Source: Closterium sp. NIES-65
Lineage: Eukaryota > Streptophyta > Zygnematophyceae > Desmidiales > Closteriaceae
Direction: 5' to 3'
NCBI GenBank assembly: GCA_948144175.1
Contig: CANXME010002492.1
Coordinates: 144,982-208,981, forward strand
Length of the DNA stretch: 64,000 nt
A model generated the notes under the pieces. That model saw nothing but the letters and a program-made list of their open reading frames with translations. It ran no database searches and was not told the origin of the DNA. Shown here piece after piece: positions 10,423 to 23,334 of the stretch. Each line of letters begins with the position of its first letter. Positions within the stretch are counted from its first letter, which is position 1. Made by a program: the position numbers and the translations under genes.

Positions 10423-13400
10423 TACATTACTTTGTATAGTGTAACATTTCACTTGGTGTAGGCCCTTGTGAAGGGTAGTTTCGAGAACCTTCGTGGTTGG
10501 GGACAGTGTGGCACTGTTACACATCACTGTACCTCGGCTCTTGGGGTTTGTAGGAGCTGGGAGTCATTCCCAACTCATAACTCTTCCTATCTTATGTTCT
10601 AAGACTTTAGTGGCTGCCATAGTGCCGTTCGTTCAAACCAACGCTGTATCGTCAATATTTGGTGAAATCGTGTGACCTAAAATGCTTATTGTGTGTGACA
10701 TTAAGACGCTCTAGATCCAATTAGAATCAGGTTATTTGAAGCCGTGACCAGAACGCTATGAACGTTCAAAGCCGCTGTGCAGAAATCTAACTGTGCACTC
10801 TATCTTTCGTTCTAGGCACATTCAAGCCTATTGTGACTATAACAAGTGGTGTCAGAACGCCTTGGACCAGCTTGGATGATGGCTAGACCTGAATAAAGGG
10901 GTGATAGAGGTGCTGGAGGCAGTGGAGGACCCCAAGCACAAGGTCAACCCCGTGATTCAGCAATGGCACCCGTGCAACCTACTCTTGGACCTTCTAGGGA
11001 TGAACCAAAAGTGTTTGGGCTTGACAAGTTCAACTGGGCTTGACAAGTTCAACGGCGACAATTTTGCTGAATGGTCCTTTCGAATGGAAAACGTGTTTGA
11101 CCACTATGACCTGCTGGAGGTGATGGAAGGAACGGAGAAGCGTCCCGAGAACGACCCGGAGAAGAGCCCGTGGGTGCGGAAAGCGCACAAGGCTACCTCC
11201 TACTAGGGCAAGCATTGGGGAGCAGGCAAATCCGTCACATCAAGCCTTTCCAGCGTGAACCAGAGAAGGGACCAAAGGCATGGGCTGCTCTCAAGGGTGT
11301 ACATGCTCCTACAACAGCAGCGGTAGCGGTGGTGTTGGAACGGCAAATGGCGACATTACGTATTGAAGAAGATGAACCCGTGGAAGAAGGGGTGCAGAAA
11401 TTCTTCGACTTGTTGACGCGGCTTGAAGGAGCGGATCTCAACTATAGTGAGCTCCAGAAGAAGACCAAGTTTCTGGCCTTACTCCCAGAGTCATGGTCCT
11501 CGCTCATCATCAACCTAAATCGCGACTTACCTCAGCTCTCGCTCAAAGACGTAAAGCGAACAATCCTTCAAGAGGATTTCTGCCGCCGGGATTCGGCGAG
11601 TGCGGATGGCGCCGGAGCAGCAAGCGTCGGCCGTGGAAGGGGCAGAGGACGAAGGAAAGGCAGATTTGGCAGCAACAACTTCAATGGAGGCCTCGGGAGT
11701 GGCGGTTACGGCAGCGACGATAAGAGCTATGGACGCGGTCGCGGCCGATTCGACGGCGAGTGCCACTATTGCCACAAGAGCAGACACATGTGGCGCGATT
11801 GCTACAAGCTCCCTGATGGATGGAACCCTGCTCAAGGCCAAGAGGGTAGAGGAGCAGGAGGAGGGAGAGGAAGAGGCCGTGGAGGCAGTGGTGGTCGCGG
11901 AGGTGGCGCTGCAAACATGAAAGGCGGAGACAACGAGAGCGAGTCGAGGGACGATCGCTTTCCGGGTCAATTCTTGTGAGAGTACGACGGCTTATGCCAG
12001 CTATGCTTGCTTGCCTTTACTTTATTATGCTATATCTAGCATAGGATAATTATATGCATGCATGAATTGCTTGCTTTCCTAGGCTTGGTGCTTTCCTATA
12101 TTATATTATAGTTATAGCACCGAGCTAGGTTTCGTGCACCGAATTCTGGGCTTTTTGGTTGCCACCAAATTGCCTTCTACCGAATTCGGGAAGGATCTGT
12201 TCGGGATGCTTTGCGACCCGCGGAACCTTCGCGTAACACCTGGTTACGGGGCCTTGTGTCGAGCCTATATATAGCCTCGTGTTGTACCCTAGTGATCATT
12301 CAATTCAAACTCTCTTTTCTGAGCTCGATCCTAGATCCTCACAATTCTTCTTCGTGTCGACGCAAGCGCCGACTGCACCAGAGAAGGATGAAGGCTTTAA
12401 TGAACCAGCAGCTGTGGGGAAGGTGACCCTACACTCCTTGGACTATTGGGTGATCGATAGCGGCACTACCTAGAGCATGACACCTCGCGCGGACTTGCTC
12501 ACCGAACTCGAACCGTCACCGGTGAAGCATGTCACATCGGCTTTGGGGAAGCAAAGAGGTGAAAGGCATGGGCAAGGCCATGTTCAAGGGTGCTAATGGG
12601 AAGATGGTGGGCCTCAAGAACGTGCTTTGGGTGCCCAACCTTTCTGCGAACCTGATTTTCGTGTGGCGGTTGCAAAAGGCCGGCATGAACACCAGCTCGA
12701 AGGGAGCCAAGACCTACACCGCAAGGCTTGGCGAGCAGATCCTTTGGGACCTTCATGAGAATAGGGACGTCTACAACGAGATGTGGCAGATCCCAGTGGT
12801 CCCCATGCCAAAGGAGAGGCAAGTGGCAGCAAGCGTCAGCACCAAGGGTGAAGCGATTGGTAGCGGCGATGGAGCGAACGGTCGTGCTAAGGAGATTGAG
12901 TCCAAGAAGTGCTATCTTGGAGGGACCAACATGCTTTGTGAACACGAGGAGAGTGGTGTAGCAGCCAAGAAGCAGCACAAGGGTGAGGAGAACCCGAAGG
13001 CAGCAGCGGAGGAGGACTACGGAGAGAGCATGTGGGGCGCTATTGCGAGCGCGGCATTCTCCAATTCGACTTCGGCTACGGGGGAGTGTGATTGGCTCAC
13101 CTTGCATCGGCGCATGGGGCATGTGGCCCTGCCTATTTTGCAGCAGCTAGTAAAGCGAGAGATGGTTGCTGGCATACGTGTGAAGGGGGAGCCCGATGAG
13201 GTACTTGGCTGCACGACGTGCATGCAAGCCAAGTTCACCCGTTTCCCGTTCTCGAGTTCGGAGGCAAGGGCTAAGGCACCACTTGATGAGGTGGTGATGG
13301 ACGTGGTAGGCCCCTTGAAGCTTGGAGCTGCTCGAGCTGAGTATTTCCTCATCATATTAGATGTCTACACCCGCATGACTTGGGTGTATGTGCTGTCCAA

Positions 13401-15352
13401 GAAGAGCGACGTGGCTAAAACCGTGAAGACCGATTGGTTGCCGATGGTGGAATGGCAACAAGACCGGCTAGTCAAGTCAATCCGCACTGATCGAGGAGGC
13501 GCGTTCCTGAGCAAAGAGTTCGGATTGTGGCTGAAGAAGAATGGGATAAGGCACTCCCTTACCATGCCATACTCCCCTGCAATGAACGGCATCGCCGAGC
13601 GAGCGCACCGGACCATCACGGAGACGGCATGTGGCTATCCGACTATCTCTGGCCTGATGCGGTCCGGAGCGCATGTGTGGCCAAGAACAGAGCCATAACT
13701 CATGTGGGAGCAGACAAATGGGTGCCCTATGTGGAGTGGATTGGAAAGAAGCCAAAGGCGGATATGCTTCGGGTGTTCGGGTGCATGTGCATGGCGCTCG
13801 TGCCTAAGCATCTTCGGCACAACAAGCTTGGTGCCTAGGCGATATGGGCTGTGCACTTGGGCATGGCTCAAAACAGCAAGGAGTGGCATCTTTGGGACCC
13901 ATTCACAAAGAAGTTCTTGGTGAGCAGGGATTGCAAGTTCATGGAGAACCCGATGTACCAGCATAGGAAGGCGGAGAACAAGGTGAAGATAGGCGCACGG
14001 TTTGGGGAGGTGAAGAGTTCCGACCTGGAGCATGTGGAGCTGCCTTTGGAGCTGAGTAGTGGAAGCACAACCACAAGGCAATCTTCCTTTGTGAATGGGG
14101 GAGAGGAGGCCAAGGATGCAGAGGAAGAAGAGGAGGAGGTGCAGCAAGTGAGTGAGCGTGCACCGACACTTCCTTCACGCGCTACAAGTGCTCCACAGAT
14201 CCAATGCCAAGGCCTTCAAGTCCCTGCATCTGAGGAGGAAGGAAGGGGCAAGAGGAGAGTTCAAGCCCCTAATAGGCTGACCTATGATGCACCAGGAAAG
14301 CAGGGCAAGTCAGCCCTGGCCGGAGCGGCAAGGATGGTCAGAGATGACGAGGAAAGCGGGTACGAGGAGTGTGCCTTCGTGTTCTTCTCTCCGGTGGAGA
14401 TGCCGGGAGAACCAGCAACTCTCAAGGAGGCCTTGGAGAGTAATGATGCTGAGGAGTGGAAGAAGACCATAGAGAGTGAGCTGAAGAGCATTGAGGAGAA
14501 CGACACATGGGAATTGGTGGAGCTACCAGAGGGGCGTAAGGCAATAACGTCCAAGTGGCTCTTCAAGATCAATTCCGATGCCAACGGCAAGATCGAGCGC
14601 TACAAGTCTAGGCTTGTGGCCAAGGGGTACTAGAAGAAGGAGAAGGTGGAATTCAAAGAGCTGTTTGTTCATGTGGTGAAGCCGACAATGCTGCGGACCC
14701 TACTCGCGGGAGCTGCCATCAAAGGATGGGTGGTGAAGCAGACGGACGTGACAACCGCGTTCCTCAACGGGATTCTTGAAGAAGAGATTTTCTTAGCGTA
14801 GCCAGAGGGGTTTGATGATGGCAGTGGCGGAGTTTTGAAGCTGAAGAAGGCCTTCTATGGGCTGAAGCAGGCCCCTAGGCAATGGTACTTGAAGCTGCGT
14901 GAAGTGTTGGAGGAGATCGGCTTCACTCCCTCAACGGTCAATCACTCCTTGTTCATGCTCAGCGAGGGGGAGCAGAGGACCTTCATGGAGGTCTATGTGG
15001 ACGACATTCTCATTTTCTCACCCTCCTCTGACCTTGTGAAGGAGGTGATGCTGAAGCTTCAGGACAAGTTCAAGTGCAAGGCACTTGGCGACGTGAACTT
15101 CTACCTCAGGCTCCACATCGAACGTGATGTGGAGAAGCGGTGCATGCGGGTGCACCAACGCAAGTATCTGAAGGCGTTGGCTGCCAACTTTGGGCAAAGT
15201 GAAGGCCATGTGGCTACACCCTTTCCCTCTAGGTTCAAGTGTGTGAAGGAACCAGAGGAGGAGAGCGTTGGTGAAGACGAGAGGCGCCATTTTCACTCGT
15301 TGGTGGGTAGCCTCATGTATGCGGCAATAAACATTCGGCCGGACGTTGCCTT

Positions 15353-16050
15353 TGTTGGATGCACGTCATTCTAAGTGCATGTCATCCTAACGTCCTGCCG
15401 AATGCTCGTGCTATTTGTTCTTGCATGATTTGCATGCGCATATGTCATTGTGCATGGCTGTTGGATATTATCATCTCTGTGTTTTTCTCCAAGTATAATT
15501 GCTTGATCATGTAGGAGAAATCCAGAGCTTTCCAACGATACCAAGATCGCCTTATTCCGACCAATATCGCCCAACTTACAAGATTTCCAAGACTTGGATT
15601 TCTTATTACCTTTTGGGGTTATATCTAATTTGGGTGATTACTTGGGACATGACTATAAAGAGATATTTGGTTGGGTGGTTAGGGAAGGCAACTTTGACTT
15701 TTGGATTGGGGTGGCTAGAAGTTTCTAGCATGGGTTGCAAATGTTGCAACACCTAGGCAAAATCCAACTAGATTGGATTTTGCATGTGACACCTCAAGGA
15801 CCTCATGATGAGGGTTGCATCCTTGCTGCTAGGAAGGTTCATACCATCCTTCCCTAGCTCTTGGAGAACCTCTTCCCTCTCATGGTTCTCTTGGAGGTTC
15901 CCAACTCCAACTATCCTATGCCCTAATGCTTGTACTTCCTCCACGATTATAGTCATGTGGCTTTTGGGCGTTTTCACTTGGTTCTTACTCTCTAGACCAT
16001 GTTTTTAAGTGATTCAATTTGTAGATGGTAGCTAAGCCTAAGACGCAACA
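15353..16050. other. Non-coding block inside element C, possible solo LTR
   Basis: Between the RT and RNase H regions of element C, about 700 bp lack coding similarity. The block begins TGTTGGATGC and ends ACGCAACA, which resembles LTR termini, but the adjacent 5-bp flanks (GCCTT and TCCTA) do not match. It may be a diverged insertion whose true ends I have not found. Confidence 0.3.
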
Positions 16051-17697
16051 TCCTACCAAGCGGATTTACGTTTAATTTGCGTATGAGCTCGTGTAAGTTC
16101 TCAAAATGACGGATCTTGAACAAAAACCTTTGCTACCGGGCAGCTGGCTAGGGTTGTGCAATGCCCTAATGAGGAGCAAGTAGCAGCTGGAATGAGGGTG
16201 GCCAAGTACCTTGGCTAGACACTGATTGTTGGGCTGCAATACTCGGCGGCGGCACAAAGGCGCCAAAAGGGAAAGGATGGTGTAAAACCCGGTCGTTTGT
16301 TCCTCACCGCCTACTCTGATGCTCAATATGCATCGGAGCTAGAGGACATGACAAGCGTTGGAGGCTTCATATGCTGTGTTGGTGGAGGCCCAACTGCTTG
16401 GGAGAGCAAGAAGCAGGTTGATCAAGCATTGAGCTCGGCGGAGTCCGAGTACATGGCACTCTTCCGTGCCGTACGGGAGATTGTGTGGCAGTGGCGTTTG
16501 TTGGCTGAATTGGGGGAGGAGCAGCAAGGACCTACCCCACTCTACTATGACAGCAAGGGTGCCATCGCTCTCGCTAAGAAGCCATTGTTGCACGGACTCA
16601 CCAAGCATATGAGGGTGAAGCGGCATTGGACGAGGAGCATGGTGGCTGCGGGTGAAGTTGAGTTACGCTACGTGAAGACGATGGGGTAGCCAGCTGACAT
16701 GATGACCAAGAGGCTGGTGGAGCAGCAGCATTGGAAGTGCTACAAGCTGGTTGGGATGGCTCTGAACTGAGAAAGCAACAGATCGAAAGGCCAACAATCT
16801 GAGGAGGAGTTTGTTGGTGCAACCCTACGGTTTGCAGTCGGCTTATTGTCCATGTGCGTGCATGCGTGTGTGCATGGAATGGTATGAGAGCATGGGATAA
16901 TATATACTTCATGCTTATAATGGTATGTGAATGTTGAGTTATGATGTCGAATGTGTGTGTCGAGTCAATGGCGAGCTATCGCTAATCGGGTGTCACGCGG
17001 TCGTTTGTGTCCCGTGCGTGGTTTCTATTTTGTCGTGTGTGGAACGTTCGGCGTGTCGCAGGTGTGTGTAGCAGGCCCATCAAGAACTCAAGGATGAGTT
17101 TGTGATGAAGACCCAGAGCCTTGGTTCCAAGATTCAAGTGATTGCGAAGTCCGCGAAAAGGGTACACTTCTAGATAGTGAAAACAATTACATTATTTTGT
17201 GTAGTGTAACATTTCACTTGGTGTAGACCCATGTGAAGGGTAGTTTCGAGACTCTTCGTGGTTTGGGATAGTGTGGCACTGTTACACATCACTATACCTC
17301 GGCTCTTGGGGTTTGTAGGAGCTGGGAATCATTCCCAACTCGTAACTCTTGCTATCTTGTGTTCTAAGACTACAGTGGTTGCCATAGTGCCGTTCGTTCA
17401 AACCGACATTGTGTCGTCAATACTTGGTGAAATCCTGCGATCTAAATTGCCTATTTGTAGGCGACATTAAAACGCTCTAGATCCAAGTTGAATCAGGTCA
17501 TTTGAAGATGTGACCAGAATGCTATGAACGTTAAAGCCGCTGTGCAGAAATCCGACTGTGCACTTTATGTTTCGTTCTATGTATATTGAAGCCTATTGTG
17601 ACTATAATAGTGCCCCGACCGGAGTGACCCCGACAACGATGACACCAAGGGGGGCGACAGGAGGCATGGCAATTGCCGTCCTCATGGAGGAGGAAAC

Positions 17698-18768
17698 TGC
17701 GGAGAGTCACTCTACAATGGTAGTGAGCTAGACTACGGGGGTTGGCACGAACTACTAGAGGTGATCCTAGCTTTGCTTGGTTCCTTAGTGCTTGCACATT
17801 CACGGGAGAAATCGGCAAGAGTTTTCACTAGGCAAAGTCGAAATTACGGAACTGATTGAACAAGCAATGACAGAATGACTACATCAGGCACCTAGCAACC
17901 CTGCAGCTAGCCTGGTCGACCGCCACCACAGCTCGGTCGACCGCCTGCCAGCGTTGCGTAGAGGGGCCGCGCCAGCATTACGGAAAGGCGACCTGCCAAC
18001 AGAGCAGGTCGACGGCGTGCCAACGCTGCAGCGGAGCGGCTGTCCAGCGTTGCCCCGTAGAACACAGCAGTGCGCACGCTCGCAAGTGCGCGCAGACAAT
18101 TGGCCCGACTTGCCTCGTTGGGCATCTGTCGGCTGTTGTCTACGCCTCACGAGCCACATCGACTTCGGGATACCAGCTCGCAGTCGCCTTCGCCATCGCG
18201 ACCTTGACGACGTTCGCGTGCCTCCGCAAAACTCGTCGAGTAGGTTACCCGGTCGACCCAGACGACCACCAGGTGCTTCTGGTCGACCACCACTGCTTCT
18301 GATCGATCCCCAGGTCCCTCTTGTTGACCACAACTCCCGTCGAGCTACCCCCTGGTCGACGGACCCCTTCCGTCGACCAGAACTGTCAGCGGTTGTTGCC
18401 GAGCTCCCCTCGTCGACCGCTGCTCACTTGTCCGGTCGACGGACTCCTCCGTCGACCTCCCAGTCGAACTGTAGGTCGAGGCGATGCTCCAGAGACCTAC
18501 CGGTCGAACGGCAGGTCGACGGGATGCTCCAGAGACCTCCCGGTCGAGCTGTAGGTCCTGGTCGACGTCCCACCTGTCGCCCAGACCAGGCAGTTGCAGC
18601 TGTCGAGCTCCCTGGTCGACAGCAACACCACAGCAGTCCCTTGCAGCTCGACAAAGCCTGTCGAGCAGCTCTCCCACTGTGAAAAGTCGGCTGCTACTCC
18701 CGTACATCCGACCAAGTCGTCGGCGTTGCCCAAGCGAGGGCGGGGCCAACACTCCATTCCTGTTAACA
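17698..18768 (-). repeat. LTR A, copy 1 (1071 bp)
   Basis: On the minus strand it starts TGTTAACAGGAATGG and ends GTGACTCTCCGCA. It is an inverted copy of 36803-37873, which has exactly the same length. The outside flank at 17693-17697 is GAAAC. The flank of the other copy at 36798-36802, read on the opposite strand, is GAATC, four of five matching. LTR copies in inverted orientation with matching outer flanks suggest that an inversion has its breakpoints inside these LTRs. Confidence 0.85.
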
Positions 18769-21700
18769 CTCCCTTGCCGCGCTCACGCTTGGGCCTCCAG
18801 CCCACACGGCAGTACTCCACGGAGAAAACTTGTCCTCGGCGTGCACCCCACACACAGCACGCCGTTACCGCACCAGCCGTGCAGAAGGGCACGGCACCTC
18901 CTGCTGCACCTCGTCGTCGCCGTCGCCGACGTTGGCCAGATGAACTTGGCCGATGGCGACAGAGCACCGGTTGAAAGCCGGAAAATGCAGCGCCTTCGTC
19001 AGGAAGTCCGCCGGCTGCTCGATGGTTGGGATATACTTCAGCATAAATTTCCCGTGCCTCACCATGTGCTGCAGCCAGGCGTAGCGTCGCTCCATGTGCT
19101 TGAGGTTGCCCGTCAGCCCCAAGCCCTCAGCGACCGTGATTGCCGACTTGTTGTCGACGCGGAGGATGGTCGGCTTCCCAGCGTCGAGCAGCTTGAATTC
19201 CGCAAGGAGGAAGCAAAGTCGACGCCCCTCCATGCCGGCATCCGTGGCCGCCACGTACTCCGACTCGGTCGATGACAATGTTGAGCACTTGATGCGTGAG
19301 CTCGACCAGGAGACGGCGGCCCCTCCATAGACGAACACGTAGCCTCCCGTGCTCGTCCGGTTCTGCTTGTCGCCCGCATCGTCGGCATCCACGTAGCCGA
19401 TCAGCTCCAACGATTCTGGTCCACCGTCGAACTCCAGGGCGGTGTCGTGGGTATCGGCAAGGTAGGCGAGGCAGCGGTCGACCTCGCGCCAATGCTGGTC
19501 GCTCCTCATCGTGAGGCCGCTCCCCAGCTTGCTGCAGGCGAACGGGATGTCCGGCCTCGTCGTCGTCGCCGCGAACTGCAGCGAGCCGACCTTCTGCCAG
19601 TACTCCTCCTCTTCGCGCTCCTGAGCCTCCTCGTCGTCGAACGTCAGCTGAGCGTAGGCGTCGACCGAGACCGGCGTCTTCGGGACTCAACCGTCCTGCT
19701 CCTCATCGATGAAGCGCATGCGCAGCTTGTCGGTGTAGCCCTGCTGGTGCATCCACCGCTTCCTAGCCGCCCTGTCGCACACGATCTCCAGCCCATAGTA
19801 CTTCACCACCGGCGAGATCTCACGCAGCTCGAAGGCGGCCTCCAGCAGCTCTTTCAGCTCCTTCAGCACCTCGGTGCTGTTGCTGGCGGCGAGCAGGTTG
19901 TCGACGTGGACCAGCACCCAGCAGGTCACTCCGTCATCGCCGGCCTTGAAGTAGAGCGCCTCGTCGACCTAGCTCTTCTTCCAGCCAGCGCCCAGCAACA
20001 CACTGTCGAGAGCCCTGTACCACAGCGGCGACGACTGCTTCAGCTCGTAGAGGCTCTTCAGCAGCTTACACACCCGGCCGGTCCCGTCGTCGAAGTAGTC
20101 CGGCTGGTACATGTAGAGCACCCTGTCGAGCTTGCTCTGCAGGAAAGCGTTCTTCATGTCGAGGTGCATCAGGTTGAGGTCGAGGACGGCGACGATGCTG
20201 AGGAAGATCCTCAGCGTGACGTAGCTGCTCACCGACGAGTACGTCTCGTCGTAGTCGGCACCGTACACCTGCGTGAAGCCCTTGACGACCAGCCTCGCCT
20301 TCTCGCTCTCGACGGTGTCGTCAATGCGGTACTTGGTCGTCAGCACCCACCGGTTCTTCATGATGTTCACCCCACGTGGGCGTTCGACAAGCTCCCCAGT
20401 TCCCATGCCGATGAGGCTGCGAATCTCTTCTTCCATTGCGGCCTTCACCGCCTCGCTCTTCCAGCTCGACAGTTCCTCCTTCACCGTCATCGTGGCGATG
20501 TCCTAGCGGTGTTCGGAGTCGGCATGCATGTCGAGGTCGAGCTCTGGCAGGTCGTCATCCTCCTCGGCGTCGTCGTACAACAGGGCGTCGTCGACCTCGT
20601 CGATCACCATGGTGAAGGCAACTTGCGGTAGGCAGGCGTGGAAGCTCAGCCGCTCCGGTGGCCGTCGAGCTCGACCTGTGCGTCGCAGCTCAGGCTTCGT
20701 GATCGGCACTTCTTCCACGTCGCTTTCGGTTGACTCCTCACCCGCCGTCTGCTCCCTTTCCTCATCGACGTCCTCGTCGTCGACCACCTGCTTCGACCCT
20801 TCGACAGGCTGCTCGTCTGCTTCCGACTTCGACAGCTCCCCTGTCGACCGCCCCGCCTGCTGCTCCCCTGTCAACTGCACCACTGCTGTTGCCTCCTGTT
20901 CGACCAGCTCCCCTGTCTGCTGCTCCTCTATTGCCGACGGCTTCCCATCCTGGTCGACGAGCTTGACGCCTTGTCGACCGCCGGCGATGCCATGGGCCGG
21001 CGCCACAGGCGACGCCTCAAGGCTCCCCTCATCGTCGGTGGTCGACACAGGTGCCGACCCAGGCCGATCTGCGACGGGGAATGGAGGAGCAAGGACAAGG
21101 GGAGGGGAAAGAACCTCCACAACATCCTCAACAGTAGGCTCGTCGACTTCGACGAGCAACGGAATCATCGCCGTCGAGGTGTCCGTCGGCGGGTGCGCGT
21201 GCGTCTCGTAGAAGATCACCTCGACCGACCTGACCACCTTGTTGTCGGTCAGGTCGAGCACCTCCCAGCCCTTGCTCTCCGGGGACACACCCAGGTGAAG
21301 TCCCCAGCGAGCCTTCGGCGCCAGTTTCCCACCGCGCTGCTACTCAGGAACCATGAACTCCACCATGCAGCCCCACACCTGCGCCAGCGTGAGATCGGGC
21401 TTCGTCCCGGTCAGCAGCTGGTATGGAGTTGTCCCCGACAGTGTCGTCGACCGCTCCAAGCAGTTGCGCACCCAGACAGCCTGTCGAAGAGCAAGGTGCC
21501 ACCAGTGATGCTGCACGCCCATGTCTAGCAGCATCTTCCACACGGACTCGATGACCGTGCGCATCTCCCGCTCCGCCATGCCGTTCTTCTGCGGAGTATA
21601 CGGGCACGTCAGGTCGTTGACGATGCCCTTCCCGTCGACAAATTCAGTGAACAATTTTCCGACTAACTCCCCTCCTCGATTGGAGCGAAGCGACAGCACC

Positions 21701-22190
21701 GACTTCTTTGTCTGTCGTTCCACCAGCACCAGCCACTTCTAGAACTTCCGCAGCACGTCGCTCTTCTTAGCGACCAGTATCACCCACACAAACTGAGTGT
21801 AGCGATCCTTCAGCAGCAGGAAATACAAGCTGCCATCCTTGGCAGCCACCCAAAATGGCCCGCACAAGTCAATGTGCACGACAGCAAGTGCCTCCTCGGC
21901 GTCCGAGCCCTTGTCGGGGAAGGTGTGCCACGCCATCTTCCCTCCGACGCACGAGACACACGGCGGATCTGCTCCGGTCGACGGCGTGATGTCGAGCCCA
22001 ACGGCAACTTCATGCTTTGCCGAGCTCTTGATCGTGTCGACGCCGACGTGCGCGAGCCTCGCATGCACCAGGGCAGGGGTTGTCTTCGTCGCTGAGACAA
22101 TTGTCCGCAGAGCCACCACCTCAGTCGACGGGGACCACGTCGAGCAGGGGCGAAGGTCGGTGCAGAGGACTCGTCCGGTGTAGCGTGCTA
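17698..22190 (-). mobile_element. Copia element A, 5'-truncated, minus strand
   Basis: Fossil Ty1/Copia element closely related to element B. In coding order it has the end of GAG-pre and integrase (about 22.19-21.3 kb), reverse transcriptase (about 20.5-19.7 kb; MKNRWVLTTKYRIDD and LDLNLMHLDMKNAFLQSKL) and RNase H (about 19.5-18.9 kb), then a purine tract and a 1071-bp LTR (18768 down to 17698). Gag and protease are absent and the left side abuts host DNA near 22190. Broken, with a handful of breaks. Confidence 0.75.
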
Positions 22191-22199
22191 GACCGCAGG

Positions 22200-22400
22200 G
22201 TAGGGGCGAGAGACGAGGAGGGAAGAAATAAGGCAGGAACGGAGTAAGGACCAGAATGCAAGAGAACGACAGGGTGGGCATGGCATGGCACAAAACAGGG
22301 CACCGAAAAACAGAAGGGTGCAGCAGAGAAGAGGGGAACATTAGAGAGCACATAGCAGGGAAGGGCAGGTCAGGGCGGGGCAGGCCAGAGCAGGGCATGG
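22200..22400. other. Purine-rich low-complexity host sequence
   Basis: Repetitive GGGCAGG/AGCACATAGCAGGG-type sequence between truncated element A and the TBC exons. No gene is visible. Confidence 0.4.
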
Positions 22401-22446
22401 GTGCAGTATGGAGTAGGCCTTGATGACGTTGAAGAGCGAGTGCTGG
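22400..22446 (-). CDS. TBC-domain exon fragment (second copy of the NV-I-AYS motif)
   Basis: After a good acceptor (CATCTCTCACCAG, minus strand) the frame reads QHSLFNVIKAYSILHP. TBC domains have the motif L-NVL-AYS-DPEVGYCQG at this place, where a Rab-GAP packs its catalytic helices. It parallels the exon at 22552-22650 (SNVINAYS), so it is either a duplicated exon or a decayed copy. I do not see a clear donor. Confidence 0.5.
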
Positions 22447-22551
22447 CTGGTGAGAGATGGAAGCAACAAGGCAGGGAGCAGCAGGGAGCAGCAGCAAAGA
22501 GCACATAGCAGGGAAGGGCAGGGGAAGGGGGGTGGGGGCGGGGGGGCGCAC

Positions 22552-22650
22552 GGAGTAGGCGTTGATGACGTTCGACTGCTGGTAGGCGCCCCTCTCCTCC
22601 TCAAAAGACGGTGGTTGAGGAAGGTGCTGTTGATGTCCCGCTCTATATTC
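22552..22650 (-). CDS. TBC-domain exon (Arg-finger side), frame disturbed
   Basis: Acceptor CTGGCAG at 22651 and donor TACTCC/GTGCGC. The first frame reads NIERDINSTFLNH and the second, one base out, reads SFEEERGAYQQSNVINAYS. TBC domains have I-D--RTF--H--F---G---L-NVL-AYS here, so both parts align and a single missing base near the CACCGTC junction explains the change of frame. This means a decayed copy or a sequence error. The exon is minus strand, whereas the end of the same domain (48.4-51.7 kb) is plus strand. Confidence 0.6.
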
Positions 22651-23082
22651 CTGCCAGCAGGGCGGGGGAAGGGGTTGGGGGGACCAGGATGAATGGGAGG
22701 GATGGGGTATGCAGTGATAAGAGAGGGCAAAAAGGTGGAGGGGGGGCAAGAGAACTGTTTGTCTGGCCTACCACGAGCGTGTGTGTGGCCTGCCACAAGT
22801 GTGTGTAGGGGCGGGAAGCTCACTTGGCGTGTGTGTGTGTGGGGGCGGGGAGCTCACCTGCAGCGGCGTAGCTGCTGCGATCCGCCAAGGTGTCTTGGCG
22901 GTATGAGGAGAAGGGGAAGGAGAGGGTGCGAGGGTGAGGGAGAGCGTGAGGGGGGGACGGTGAGTGGGAGAGGGTGAGGGGGAGAGGTTGAGGTGTGGTA
23001 GGTGTCATGTGCATTGAGGCATAACCAAGCAGAGGTGCATGTTGTGGCAGAGCAGGCAAGGCAACAGCATCAGCACGTGCAC

Positions 23083-23290
23083 CCGGGTTGGGCGGTGGCG
23101 ATGGCGACCCAGGCAGCGCCCCTCTGGTTGCGCGGCACGCTTCCCACCAGCAACACCTCCACCACACGGCCCGCCAGCACCGCCTCCACCACACGGCCCG
23201 CCAGCAACACCTCCACCACACGGCCTGCCAGCACCGCCTCCACCACATGGCCCGCCAGCACCGCCTCTACCACACGGCCCGCCTACACCA
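23083..23290 (-). CDS. TBC-domain first exon with 27-bp coding repeats
   Basis: On the minus strand about five 9-residue units (AVLAGRVVE or VLLAGRVVE, 27 bp each) lead into VGSVPRNQRGAAWVAI. The G-(V/I)-P---RG--W signature is the hallmark start of TBC (Tre-2/Bub2/Cdc16) domains, which stimulate GTP hydrolysis by Rab GTPases at membranes. A donor follows (CCCGG/GTGCAC). The repeat period is a multiple of three, so expansion lengthens the loop without breaking the frame. The upstream acceptor is uncertain. Confidence 0.55.
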
Positions 23291-23334
23291 GCGTCATCCC
23301 CGCTGGCAGCTGAATCACACTCCCCCCTCCACTC

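Larger units (their letters stand above)
6976..17609 (+). mobile_element. Copia element C, full length, inserted in element B
   Basis: Fossil Ty1/Copia element with perfect target duplications GTGCC (6971-6975 and 17610-17614). The 5' LTR is 6976-10844 (799 bp once the Tigger insert and its TA are discounted) and the 3' LTR is 16812-17609 (798 bp). Order: primer-binding region (GTGGTGTCAGAAC), gag with UBN2-like core and zinc knuckle (about 11.0-11.98 kb), protease (about 12.4 kb), integrase with GAG-pre zinc finger (about 13.05-13.7 kb), reverse transcriptase (about 14.4-15.37 kb), RNase H (about 16.3-16.7 kb), polypurine tract (GAGGAGGAG). It also contains a non-coding block near 15.35-16.05 kb. 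Broken, with several breaks; middle-aged. Confidence 0.85.
2958..17697 (+). mobile_element. Copia element B, left half (LTR, leader, gag), with nested insertions
   Basis: Fossil Ty1/Copia element on the plus strand. It begins with a 1006-bp LTR, followed by a leader and a gag region (about 5900-6975, resuming at 17610) with a UBN2-like gag core and a zinc-knuckle tail. The body is interrupted by element D (4046-5754) and element C (6976-17609), each with its own 5-bp target duplication. At 17698 a 1071-bp LTR of family A begins. The matching pol half lies on the minus strand at 31091-36802, so the element is split between two orientations. Broken and old: the LTRs show many differences and there are many breaks. 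Confidence 0.75.
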
